From the NCBI GenBank assembly GCA_964353875.1, contig CAYGXU010000003.1:1-64000 (forward strand): a stretch of DNA of 64,000 nucleotides, written 5' to 3'. Source of the DNA: MGNI01 sp964353875. Its GTDB lineage: Bacteria > Chloroflexota > Anaerolineae > Anaerolineales > E44-bin32. Of the stretch, positions 16,629-26,795 are shown in pieces (within the stretch, counting starts at the first letter, position 1; each line of letters opens with the position of its first letter). The notes below the pieces were generated by a model. It did no database searches and was not told where the DNA came from. It saw only the letters and a program-made list of their open reading frames with translations. The translations under genes were made by a program, and so were the position numbers.

Positions 16629-19600
16629 TCACGTATCTATTGGTTCGTACTCCTTAAGATATTTAAGTTGTCCTGGAGTAACGATGATAAACATGGGATC
16701 TAATACTGTACGACCAACCTCATCCGCATAAAGCAGAACACCCGTCCTGAAAGTTTGCCATGCTCCTCCTAATGTCGCCCAAAAACCAGGCTTCTTAATT
16801 TCTTCAATAGCCTTTTCAACAATCACTTTGCCATCTTGCCCTATGCGATATGCTCCGTTAAATTGGGCTTGAGCGTTTAGACTAATGCTTGTTGATTTGG
16901 ATGATGTGAATATTGCATTCTCTAATGTTCCAGCTTTATATGCATCATAAGTAGTCTTGCACATAATTCTAAGTTGCTCATTGGATGAATTGAGGTACCT
17001 AAGGGATGATAATCCCAGGCGTTCAATGCTCCCGCCATAATTCTCATAATTTATACTCCAACCCAATGTGCCAAGGTTTACGCTTCCCGCCACATCTTTC
17101 AATTCAACTGCCAGCACCCTGGCAGCATCTTCTGATACAAATACCAATTCTGGCAACTCCTCAGGTAAAAAGACCAGATCTGGTCCGTTCCAATATGGAT
17201 TGATTAGATTTGCTTTTCCAACCAGTTGCCAGCCAAGACTGGCGAAATAATCAATCGCCTCACGTAAAGGTTCAGGTATCTCGCTTTGGTGCCCTCTGGG
17301 ATCGATATGCTTTATTGGATTATTATTTGCATAAGAATACCGATCCAATGCCATCGGATTCCCCGCCTCCGGCACGATCGTATCTGCTTGCATAAAGCGA
17401 CCCAAAGCTGGATCGTACCAGCGGACTTTGTAGTAGTAGAAACCCAGGTCCGGTTCCTGGCGCTGGCCCGTGTAGGCGAAGGTGGTGGGCGAAGCGCCTG
17501 AGGTGTAACGCGCCTCACCCCAGGCCTTGTAGCGCATCTCGCCAACCACGTTCCCTGCCGAATCGATAGTCAGGTTCGTGCTGCCAAGATGGTCGCTCAG
17601 AAGATAAAAGAGGCCATTACCTTCAGGTTCGGATGCCCCCTCCACTCGCATCACTGCCTTGCTGCCATAATAAGCCCGCGACGCTCCACTTTCAACCTCG
17701 TATTCGTAATAATCACCGATATATACTGTCGTGACGCCATCCACGATGGACAGCACCCGATTGCCATCGCCGTCATAGAAGAATGCCGCGTCGTAGGGGC
17801 TGAGTGGCGCGGCCTCGGTTGCAGTAGGTGTGGGAGAGGAGGTCTCTGCGGGGTTGGCGGTCTCGGTGGGGGTCGGGCCAGCCGGGCTGGGCGTGGCGGT
17901 AACGATGGCCTCAGTCATTGTCGGTGTGGCGGTGGGGAGCGCCGTGGGAGTGGGCGTCTCGCTGGGCGTAGGTGTGGGCAAAGGCGTCGACGTGGCCGTT
18001 GCCGTGGAAGTCTCGCTCGGCATCGGCGTCGGCGTGTCGGTGGGATCCTGGCGGGCGCGGAAGACCGCTGCGGCGTGGGCGAAGTGACGCTTGAAGAGCA
18101 GGTTGTAGGACATGATTACCCGCTCCCCCTGGCTTCCCTCCGTGCTGCTGTTGGCGTGCAGGCCCCAATCCTTGCCGCCGACCGACTGATCCCAGCGCTC
18201 GACCTGATTCGGACCTGGATCCATCCCGTAGGTCCCGTCCACACCAACGATGCTCACCGCCATGTCACCCGGATTGGCAACTAGCGTTAGTGAGGTTGTG
18301 TCCCGATCCCAACCCTCACTGCCCATGCTCACCAACGGATTCGAGAGATCCACTCCATAAAGCGTGTACGCCCCGGCCAGCACCCAGGCGGTATCCATGC
18401 CGATGGCGACTTTGTGCGTCCCCGCCGGCGGATTGGGTAGATACCAGAGATGGACGATGGCATGGTCGCCGCCGGGATCGCTCGCCCCCGCAGCCTGAGC
18501 CATGCCGATTCCGCCATAACTGACGCCCCAGACTCCTTGGTGCCGGTCACGGCTATAGACGAAGGCCACCACCAGCAGGCGGTCCTCCCCCTCCTGCACG
18601 GTGTAATCGAATTCGATGTTCCAGTCGCACTCCCCGTGCTTGACGACATTGGCTCCGACGGTGATCTGCCGATAGGGCGGCGCCGGAGTACCTGTTGGGA
18701 TAGGGGTGGCGNNNNNNNNNNNNNNNNNNNNNNNNNNNNNNNNNNNNNNNNNNNNNNNNNNNNNNNNNNNNNNNNNNNNNNNNNNNNNNNNNNNNNNNNN
18801 NNNNNNNNNNNAGCCGTGGCAGTGGACGTCTCGGTGGCAGTCTCGCTTGGCGTAGGCACGAGGCCCAGGATGTCCACCCCGATCAGGCGATGCTCCGCAT
18901 CATAGTATAACGTTTGTGATATGGCTTCATCCACCTGGCGCTGGATCATGCTCCCGTTGGCGTCGTACCAGAAGCGCTGCTGGCCATCGAGATGCGTCAC
19001 GGCGTGCGGATGAGCGGCATCGTAAGTGTAGCTCACCCCACCCTTCTGGCTCAGGTTGCCCGTGACGGGATCGTAGGCGTAGGTTTCGCTGTATAACCCC
19101 TCCGTCCCGCCGGTGACCTCGGCGCTGAGCAGGCGGTCGAGGGCATCGTAGTTGAAGGCCTGCGCTTGCGGGGCGCCAGAGACCCAGTCCTCGATTTGGG
19201 TGATATTTCCGGCCGCATCATAGGCGTAGCGCAAGTCCTGGAAGGCGGTCGCATCGGCGGCGGTGCCGGCACTGATGCCCTGCAAGCGCCCCTGCCCATT
19301 GACCGTAGTCCAAGGATAGAAGTCGTAATTCACGTTCAAAAGGTCATTCCCGAGCAGGCGCGACACCAGCCGTCCGGCGGCGTCGTAGCTTGAGGACTGG
19401 ATATAAGTATCGGCGCCAATCAGGCTGTCCAGGGCGCCTTGCGGGTGATAGGCATAAATGACCTGTTCACCCGCCTGACCGGTGTTTCCGCCCGGATAGG
19501 TCATGCTGACGATCTGGTCGGCGGCGTTATAGCCCCATTGGGTGAGGAAGGTCCCCGCCCCAGTGATATCCTTGGTCTCGCTCGCCAGGCGACCGCGCGC

Positions 19601-22600
19601 ATCGTAGCCCCAGCTTGTCGAGCCGGAGCGGTCCGCCATGCCGGTCCGCCGCCCGATCCCATAGGCGCCCTGATCATAGCTGTAGCTTACCAGCAGGTCA
19701 CCCTCCGCCCCGCCGACGCGCTTCTCTCGCAGGCGATTGAGGGCATCGTAGCTGAACCAGAGCGTTTCGCCGCGGGCGTCGCTCTGGGTGATCAGATTGC
19801 CCAAGGCGTCGTAGCTGTACGCCCAGGGACCCATGTCGGGATCGGACATGCTCAGCTTGCGCCCGCCCTGGTCATAGCTTATGGTGATGCGCGTGGCACC
19901 GGCGCCGCTGCCTTTGGTGACCTCGACCAGCCGATCGAGTTCGTCGTAGGCATACGAGGCGCTGGGTCCGTCCGGCGGGACGACCTGAACCGTCCTGCCC
20001 CGGACATCGCGCCATTGGGTGGTGACGTTCGCGCGCGGGTCGGTGATGCTCGTCTGCAGATCGTCATAGCTGTAACGGGTGAGGTTGCCATCCGTGGCGG
20101 TCGCAGTCAGTGGGCGTCCTAAAGGATCATAGGTGGTTGCGGTCGAGGGTTGCGTAAGCTGCTGGCCACGATAGCCGCTATCCGCCGTCAGCATATAGGG
20201 CACCGTCTCTTGCACGACGCGGCCATAGTCATCATAAGCGAGATCCACGATGACGTCTCTCAATCCCTCAGCCAGTTGCGCGGCGATCGTCTGGCGTTGG
20301 ATCGACTGCCCCAGACCGTCGTAAATGCGGCGTGAGGTCTGAACTGCGGAGTCATTCAATTTCTGGTGCATCTCGACCGTGTAGGGGAAACCGTCCGAGT
20401 AGGCGATCGCCACCGTGGGCGATCCACTCTCATCGCCGGGCTGGCGGATGCTCGTCAGGCGGCCGAAGGCGTCGTAGGTGGCCGTGGCCGTGGCGCCGTT
20501 GGGATTGGTCTCCTGGGTGGGCAAGCCGAAAGCGTAGTCGTAGGACAGCGCCGTGGTCTGGCCAAGGGCGTTGCGGCTCTCTACGGCATAGGTATGGTAA
20601 ATGGGGTCATATTTCGTCGCGGTCGTCTGCGCGCCACCCGAGGCCAGGGCGCTCTGCGTGCCATATCCTGTGTAGGCGGTCGTCGAGGTCAGATTGCCCC
20701 AGTTGTCATAGGCGTATTTCTCATCCCGATAACGCCTCTCCCCACCTTCTGTGTCCAACCAGGCGCGTCGGGAGGTGAGGATGCCGGAGGTGGGCAGGGC
20801 GTTGTAGACGCCATAACCATCATAGTGGTTGCGCACCTCCGCCAGGGGATTCCCCGCCCCGTCGTAGGTGACCATGCGGGCTGGCAAGCCAACCAGGTAA
20901 TTGGCATACCAGGTATTGGGGAAGTAGTCCGTTTGCGAACGGCGGTAGAGCTGCCAGGCGGAACCGTCCCAGGCGTACTCCAGGGTCGCAGTCAGGTTGC
21001 CGAATTGCCGTCCTCCCTGCAAGGCGGGATCGTGCTCGGTTTCCAGGCGCGTCCCGACCCAGGTCTGGTCGCCCTCATAGCTGCGTTGAATCGTCTCAAC
21101 GGTGCGGATCCAAGAGATCGATAGACCAGCATATGTCGTGCCGTTCTCTTTCTTGGGCAGCGTGCCTAACGGTTGAGGATCGCTGGTGTAGGTGGTCTCC
21201 GTCTCGAGGTAGATGTTCCCACTCGCATCGGTCAATTGAGTTTTTGAGGGGAGTCCCTTGAGCAGGTCATCCTGGTGGAACCATGTTGTGCGGGTGGCGC
21301 TGTCCGGCCCCTGCTCCCAGAAGCGGGCGTGACCGCGAAACTCGCCATGCATCTCGATATACGGGTTGGAGGTGGCCGCCGCGGTCGAGTGGGCGGCGTC
21401 GTTCATCGCTGCCCCCTCGTAGCCGTAGGTGAATACTGCTGCAGCCGGATCAACCCCATCGTAGATGCGCTTCTCGCTCACGCGGTAACGGGTGGGCATG
21501 ACTGTCGCGGTGTACTTGTTGAACGTGCAGGCGTTGCAGTTGAAGAGCGGCAGCGCCTTGGAAGCCTGGGGAGATAAGATGATGCTGGCTTCGAAAGGCT
21601 GCCATTGCCAATCGCCGGGCTTGGCATCCATCGGATCGCTGTGTTGGCTGGTCTGACCTTCATTCAGGCCTAATTGGACCCAGTTCCAGCCGCCGGCGTT
21701 GACCTGTGCCCAGAGCTTATAGGTGCTGCCCGGGTAGAAGACTTCTTGCTCAAGGCTGGTGATGCTCAGCTCCTCCCAGATCTGTTTGGGGGGCGACCAA
21801 CCGGCAGAATTCCCCTCATCCGAGCTCTCCTGCCCGCTCCAAGGCTCGTAGGTGAACGCCACCCGACCCCCGTAGCCGTTATCGGCGGCAGTGAGGTGCG
21901 TCTGATCACCGTACTCGAAGGTGGTTGGAGGTAACGCTTCACCGTTCAACCCGAACTCCTGGACCTGAGCCAGCGTGGGTGTCTTCCCCCCTGCGCTCCA
22001 GGAGACATTGGGGAAGATGTTTTTCTCAGGATCGGTCTCATAGGTGAAGACATATTTCCGAACAACCTGATCGAATGTCCCATCCTCATCACTGTCGTGC
22101 TCTACGATAACTTCACTCAGTAGCGAACGCTGGAAGAGGATACGATAGGAATAAGCATCCGCCCAGGCACTCTGGTAGTCACTTCGGTTGGTGCGCACGA
22201 AGCGCACCCGGTAGCGGTTATGGGGGTAGGTGATCGTATGGGGGTAGACCGCCACCGAGTGATAGGACTGATCCGCATAGTCGGTCGGGTGAGTTGCGCA
22301 ACGGTTGGTCACTTTGCTTTCCGTTGCATAGCTGAAATTCAGGGATTGTCCGAACGGGTTGGTGACCCTGGTCAAAGGCCATTGCCAACGACGTAGCATA
22401 TCGATGTGGCAATTGTTGTAGTCCGGGTAGTAGGGGCCTGGATCGAACAGGTAAGCGTTCCCCACCTTGTCCCAGACGCGCCAGCGGGAAATGTCCGCCG
22501 GCCAACCGCTGTATTGCATCTCGGGGTAATGGCGGATGCGCCAGAAGTTTTCGTCAACGGGGTGGTATTCGACATAATCGCCATAGCCATCCGTGCCCTG

Positions 22601-23941
22601 ACCCACCGGCAGCAGCAGGCTGCTGGCGCCGGCCACGTGCAGGTTGAAGGTGTCGTCGCCCTCGTAATCGAGGGTGCCTTTCATATCACGTTGGATATAA
22701 CCGGTTTCCAGCGACCAGCCCATGCCGACCCAGGAGGCCTGTGTTCTCGAACTGGCTTGATCCACTACCTGGCTATTGTAGCTCAGAGCCAGGCTGGGCT
22801 GCAGACCACCCGGCCCGGGCGGTACTGCGATGGGGAGGGAGTAGGTCGCCGCGCCGGTGAAGGGCGCCACTTGAAAGCTAGCCAGGCTCGGCAGGCGGGC
22901 GGCCTCCCAGTTTTGGGTGTTGAAACTAAAGAGGGTGAGATGATCGCTCCAACCGGTGAGCAGGTTCTTCTCACGATCGACAAGCGAGGGCAATGGGTTC
23001 CAGGCGCCATCCTCTTCGTCGAAGTAGAAAAGGGTCAGACTACTCTCGTCGCCCCGCACCTCAGCATCGTCATATTCGACTTGGATCTCGATCGCCTGTG
23101 TGAACTGGCGCACCGATCGACCGCGCAAGTCGTAGGCCAGGATTTCGAAGGGGCGACCGCTGAGGGAGGGGATGCCCGCATCAGATCTAAGCTCGGAGAG
23201 TGGTGTCCCGCGGGCGAGGGATCGCAGGGCAGATGGATCCGCCTCCAGGACACGCGTTACAAGCAGGTCCTTGGTCGCGCCTTGGGGGAAGCTCAGGCGC
23301 ACCCGCCCTCCCAGGGCGTCGAGGCGCCCCCCGTTGGCGCGGATCAGGGGCAGGGCGCTGAAGGCGGTGACCGCTTCCAGTGTCAGGCTATCTGCAGCGA
23401 TCAATTGCTCGTCGTACAGGATGGCGCCGTAGAGATGGAAGGGACCTTCGGCGGTCGGATCGACGGTCAAAAACAGCGATCCCTCTGGGGCGATCAGATC
23501 CTGGCGTAGGCTCTGGCTCTCGACCTCATAACGGCCTTCGGTTTTCTCATCGGGTTGGAATCCCTGAGGCAGGAGGAAGAGCAGCTCGTGGCCGCCCTCC
23601 CCCTCCACATGCTCCCATCCCTCGATCTGCCAGTGCAGCTCAACCTGGCGTCCCGGCCTGACCCATGCCGAAGCGGTCTCCAAGTTGAGGACCAACTCTT
23701 CGTCCAAATCCTCGGTCTGGCGGACGGGAGCGCTGGCCGTGTCGACGACGGATTCCGCCGACGACACAGCCTCATCAAAGACGGATCGCCAATCCCATGT
23801 TACTGCTTCGGGCGTTTCCTGCTCGGGAAGCGAGGCCTGGGCCTGGACTGGAGCCAGCGGAGTGAGCAAGGTGCTGCAAATGAATGACCCGCTAAGAAAG
23901 CATTTCGCCGCTAATTTTAATAGTCCAATCTTGGCTGACAT
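16629..23941 (-). CDS. Giant secreted Rhs/YD-repeat polymorphic toxin, interrupted by an assembly gap
   Basis: One gene of roughly 2,400 codons, read in two frames because the 100-N gap at 18712-18811 has an arbitrary length. Start ATG at 23941 with GGAGGGAG upstream. Residues 1 to about 36 form a Sec signal peptide ending A-Q-A. Then follow a beta-rich N-terminal region, a SpvB/TcdB-like segment (PFTGAATYSLPI, PGGLQPSLALSYNS, WVGMGWSLE), many YD repeats (YDAFGRLTSI, YDDLQTSITDP, YDALNRLRE), a Pro/Thr-rich linker holding the gap, a domain of about 200 residues, a second Pro/Thr linker, and the Rhs core ending DRYSYANNNP ... D-P-R-G-H. The 219-residue tip has G-P-D-L-V-F and, about 25 residues on, V-E-L-K-D, the layout of a PD-(D/E)XK nuclease. 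The YD repeats form a shell that would enclose the tip. The trunk is more GC-rich than its tip and neighbours, which suggests acquisition by transfer. Confidence 0.85.
17337..17770. repeat. Rhs core direct repeat, copy A (in the expressed gene)
   Basis: Core segment of the main rhs gene. 17337-17387 is identical to the start of copies B and C. 17517-17585 is identical to copy B over about 68 bases. Intervening positions differ by scattered, mostly silent changes. These are the stretches where recombination could exchange the tip. Confidence 0.8.
18712..18811. other. Assembly gap of 100 N inside rhs
   Basis: Exactly 100 N in a low-complexity stretch coding Pro/Thr/Ser/Ala repeats. The coding frames on its two sides differ by one, so 100 is a placeholder rather than the true length. 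Confidence 0.97.
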
Positions 23942-24091
23942 ACTCCCTCCGGCTCGGAGGAGGCGTTGAGAGCCCCCCTGATGTAAATGGCAGCGATGGT
24001 CGTTGGTTGGTGAACCCCCACCGGCGGAACCCTCCTCGATGACTATTCCCTCCGCCGGAGGTGGAAGCGATGACATTCCTACCTAGAGATC

Positions 24092-24120
24092 ATTATGAAG
24101 TGTCCCGGAGCGGTTGTCAA
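24092..24120 (-). promoter_or_regulatory. Sigma-70-type promoter of rhs
   Basis: On the minus strand TTGACA (24120-24115), a 17-base spacer, and CATAAT (24097-24092), five of six matches to the -10 consensus. Predicted transcript start near 24085, leaving a GC-rich leader of about 145 bases before the ATG at 23941. The leader contains self-complementary stretches such as CCTCCGGCGGAGG, but I match it to no known riboswitch. Confidence 0.75.
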
Positions 24121-24183
24121 TCACTTTTGCACAACATGCGTCGATTTGAGTGGGATTGAGCTCAGTTGATGTGCGCGAAGATC

Positions 24184-24283
24184 NNNNNNNNNNNNNNNNN
24201 NNNNNNNNNNNNNNNNNNNNNNNNNNNNNNNNNNNNNNNNNNNNNNNNNNNNNNNNNNNNNNNNNNNNNNNNNNNNNNNNNNN
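24184..24283. other. Assembly gap of 100 N upstream of rhs
   Basis: Second run of exactly 100 N, between the rhs promoter and the end of rimO. The short flanks (24121-24183 and 24284-24433) show no gene. Sequence of unknown length is missing here. Confidence 0.97.
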
Positions 24284-24433
24284 TCCCGCCCGATTTCTTC
24301 AGCAGCTCACCCAACTACTGGCGGTTGACGACACACCATAGAAGTTAGAAAAAAGATCCTCACCTCCTTGGTGAACAGCTATATGATATCCCTTCCATGG
24401 AGGATGAGTTCCTATGAAAAACCATCGATTGCC

Positions 24434-25765
24434 TTATTCGCCCTCAATCACCCCTGAAAGATCGTAAGGCATCGCTCCCGTAATCCGCGCCGTCACCATC
24501 TCCCCCGCCGGAACCTCACCTTCGATCAGCACCAATCCGTCCACCTCGGGCGCATCACGATAGGATCGCCCAATCGAAACCCCTTCAGCGCTCCCTTCCA
24601 CCAATACATTTAGTCTCTTCCCAATAAAGGATCGGTTCTTCTCGAATGAAATTTCCTGCTGTATCAGCATCAGGCGTTCACGCCGCTCGTTTTTTACCTC
24701 CCTCGAGATCGGATCTCCAAGGTCCTCGCCGGGAGTGCCAGTTTCAAATGAATATTTGAAGACACCAGCTCGATCAAATCTCATCTCGGTCACAAAGTCC
24801 AATAGATCCTGGAAGGCTTCTTCCGTCTCGCCAGGATGACCAACGATGAAAGTGGTGCGGAAAGCCAGATCGGGCATTCTTACCCGAATTGTATCGACAG
24901 TCCGGCGGACCCAATCGATATTCGTTGGACGCCTCATTCTTTTCAAGACTTCGGTATGGCTATGCTGTAAAGGCAGATCCAAATAATGAACAATCTGAGG
25001 CTGGCTTGACATGACCTCGATTAATTCATCGGTCACATAACCGGGATAAGCATAAAGCACTCGAATCCAATCTACCGCAGGCACCTCACGAACCAGGGCT
25101 TCGAGCAGCCGTGCCAATCCATTTCTCATCCCCAGATCGTGGCCATAATCGGTCGTATCCTGGGCGATGAGGATCAACTCACGGATGCCTTGCGCCTGTA
25201 ACTTGCGAGCCTCATCGAGGATCGACTCCATCGGTCGGCTGACTGCTTTGCCCTTGATCAATGGGATGGCACAAAAGGCGCACGGGCGTCGGCAACCGTC
25301 GGCGATTTTCAGATAGGCGCTCGCCCCCTGAATGGCATAACGCGGGATGCCAGGCACTTCGCCCCCCATAGATGGCTCATCCGGCAGATGGCAGAGTGTC
25401 TGGCGCGTCAGTCGGACGCGTAAAGTCTGGATCACTCGGGCGATATCCATCCAACGCCGGGCGCCCAGGATCCCATCGATTCCCTCTACTTTCTGAGCCA
25501 CTTCGATCCCATAACGTTGCGTAAGACATCCTGCTGCGATCAAGAGCTGACCTGGCCTTTTCTTTTCCGCCAACTCCCGCAGCACTTTGTATGATTCCTC
25601 CTTGGCAGGTCCGATGAAACCACAGGTATTTACAATGAGGACATCGGCCTGGTCTGATTCCTGGCAAACTTGAAATCCCTCCCGTTGGAGAAGGGCGGAC
25701 ATCGACTCCGAATCGACGCTATTCTTGGCACATCCGAGGGAAATCAGATGATAGCGAGTTGCCAT
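24434..25765 (-). CDS. rimO: Ribosomal protein uS12 methylthiotransferase RimO
   Basis: Radical-SAM methylthiotransferase that adds a methylthio group to a conserved Asp of ribosomal protein S12. The N-terminal UPF0004 domain carries three Cys (C12 in I-S-L-G-C-A-K-N-S, C48 in N-T-C-G-F, C80 in A-A-G-C) for one iron-sulfur cluster. The radical-SAM triad is C158-x3-C162-x2-C165 in DGCRRPCAFCAIP. A TRAM domain closes the protein. Length 443 is normal. LGCAKNSVDSE and the text around it favour RimO over MiaB. The start lies 6 bases after the stop of the rodZ-like gene, so they share a transcript. Confidence 0.93.
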   Translation of the reverse strand: MATRYHLISLGCAKNSVDSESMSALLQREGFQVCQESDQADVLIVNTCGFIGPAKEESYKVLRELAEKKRPGQLLIAAGCLTQRYGIEVAQKVEGIDGILGARRWMDIARVIQTLRVRLTRQTLCHLPDEPSMGGEVPGIPRYAIQGASAYLKIADGCRRPCAFCAIPLIKGKAVSRPMESILDEARKLQAQGIRELILIAQDTTDYGHDLGMRNGLARLLEALVREVPAVDWIRVLYAYPGYVTDELIEVMSSQPQIVHYLDLPLQHSHTEVLKRMRRPTNIDWVRRTVDTIRVRMPDLAFRTTFIVGHPGETEEAFQDLLDFVTEMRFDRAGVFKYSFETGTPGEDLGDPISREVKNERRERLMLIQQEISFEKNRSFIGKRLNVLVEGSAEGVSIGRSYRDAPEVDGLVLIEGEVPAGEMVTARITGAMPYDLSGVIEGE

Positions 25766-25771
25766 ACTCCA

Positions 25772-26725
25772 TCAACCTCCCGCCGAGGTTGATTCAGCCG
25801 CAGGACTAGGGGGAATCCCCGTTCCTGAAGGACTCACCGCCTGGGTTTCGGTGGGAGTTGGTGACCATGCCGGCGTCGACGTCGGGGTAGGTGTCTGAAC
25901 CCCGGTAAGGGTCCAGATGCGGATTACGACTTGGCCCAACCCCCCCAGCAATCCTTGATCCTGACCGTTATATATAGCGCGTACCCCAGCCCCATTACCG
26001 GTGGTGACTTCAATCCCTTTGGTGGCTCTATATTCAAGAACATCGCCAGGCTTAGCACGCCCTTGGAATCCCACCTCATTGTCAACCAAAACAGAAAGCC
26101 AGGTTCTTTTCACAATGATAAGTTGAAGATTGACCTCACTGGCTGTCCCAATGAAAATAGATAGTGTTGGTGTCTCGGTAATCTGAGTGGGCTCCGGGGA
26201 GGTCTGCTGGATTCCTGCACCCGCGCTCGGTTGCTCCTCAAGTGTAGGAGAGGGGGTCATTGCAGAAATCAATAGCTCGGAAATCTGTTCCGTTGGAGGG
26301 ACATTTTCACGCAGGGAAGCCATCATTCGGGTAGCGCCCCAAATCAAGACCGCAAGGATGGCTACTGTGATCCCTGTAGCGATAAAAAAATCAGAAGAGA
26401 GCCAACGTGGTCGGCGAGACCGCACCTGTACAGAGGGCCGCGTTGCGGGTTCTTGATAGCCGATACGCGTATTTTGGCTTTTTCCACGCCCCTGCAACCA
26501 TTCAGCAAATTGGAGCAGGACAGAATCTACATCCAGTCCTAGAAATTCGGCATAATTGTGCAGAAACCCCCGTGCTTGAACCATTGATGGCAGGGAATCG
26601 GTATCCCCCTCTTCTAATGCTTTAAGATGATGAACTCTAATGTGCGTGGCGCGCTCCACTTCCTCGAGCGTCAGACCCAGGCGCTCACGCGTCTCCTGCA
26701 AAAGTCGACCGATTGATTCCATCAC
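25772..26725 (-). CDS. RodZ-like cytoskeletal membrane protein
   Basis: Bitopic protein of 317 residues. Residues 4-70 are a helix-turn-helix domain of the RodZ type (LLQETRERLGLTLEEVERAT, H-L-K-A-L-E-E-G-D, ARGFLHNYAEFLGLD). One membrane helix lies at about 108-130 (FFIATGITVAILAVLIWG). After a Ser/Pro/Thr linker comes a DUF4115-type beta domain (WLSVLVDNEVGFQGRAKPGD), then a Pro/Thr tail. RodZ links MreB filaments to the cell-wall elongation machinery at the membrane; that this one does so is inferred from domain order. It is followed directly by rimO and preceded by a terminator after rplI. Confidence 0.8.
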   Translation of the reverse strand: MMESIGRLLQETRERLGLTLEEVERATHIRVHHLKALEEGDTDSLPSMVQARGFLHNYAEFLGLDVDSVLLQFAEWLQGRGKSQNTRIGYQEPATRPSVQVRSRRPRWLSSDFFIATGITVAILAVLIWGATRMMASLRENVPPTEQISELLISAMTPSPTLEEQPSAGAGIQQTSPEPTQITETPTLSIFIGTASEVNLQLIIVKRTWLSVLVDNEVGFQGRAKPGDVLEYRATKGIEVTTGNGAGVRAIYNGQDQGLLGGLGQVVIRIWTLTGVQTPTPTSTPAWSPTPTETQAVSPSGTGIPPSPAAESTSAGG

Positions 26726-26743
26726 CTTCCGCTTTATGGAAAG

Positions 26744-26780
26744 CCACTAGAATCTAGATGATGCATAAATTCTAGTGGCC
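26744..26780 (-). terminator. Hairpin between rplI and the rodZ-like gene
   Basis: Perfect 11-bp stem GCCACTAGAAT (26744-26754) / ATTCTAGTGGC (26770-26780) with a 15-base loop. On the minus strand it follows rplI, but only three T come after it, so it may be a leaky terminator that lets some transcription reach rodZ and rimO. Confidence 0.6.
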
Positions 26781-26795
26781 TGCCTTTATCCATGC

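Noticed and set aside
13546..17770. The repeated segments as a CRISPR array or insertion sequence
   Set aside because: The repeats are long coding segments of the Rhs core with kilobase spacing; no transposase, terminal repeats or spacer pattern.
17589..18284. Plus-strand open frame of 231 codons, rich in Gly and Arg
   Set aside because: Antisense product of the Pro/Thr-linker and core region of rhs; low complexity caused by the repeats.
19439..23509. Several long plus-strand frames (for example 19439-20122, 20366-21124, 22406-23509)
   Set aside because: Shadows of the GC-rich rhs gene; the minus strand carries continuous YD repeats.
23942..24085. Rhs leader as a known riboswitch such as cyclic di-GMP type I
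   Set aside because: The conserved core sequences of that class are not present; only generic GC-rich complementarity is seen.
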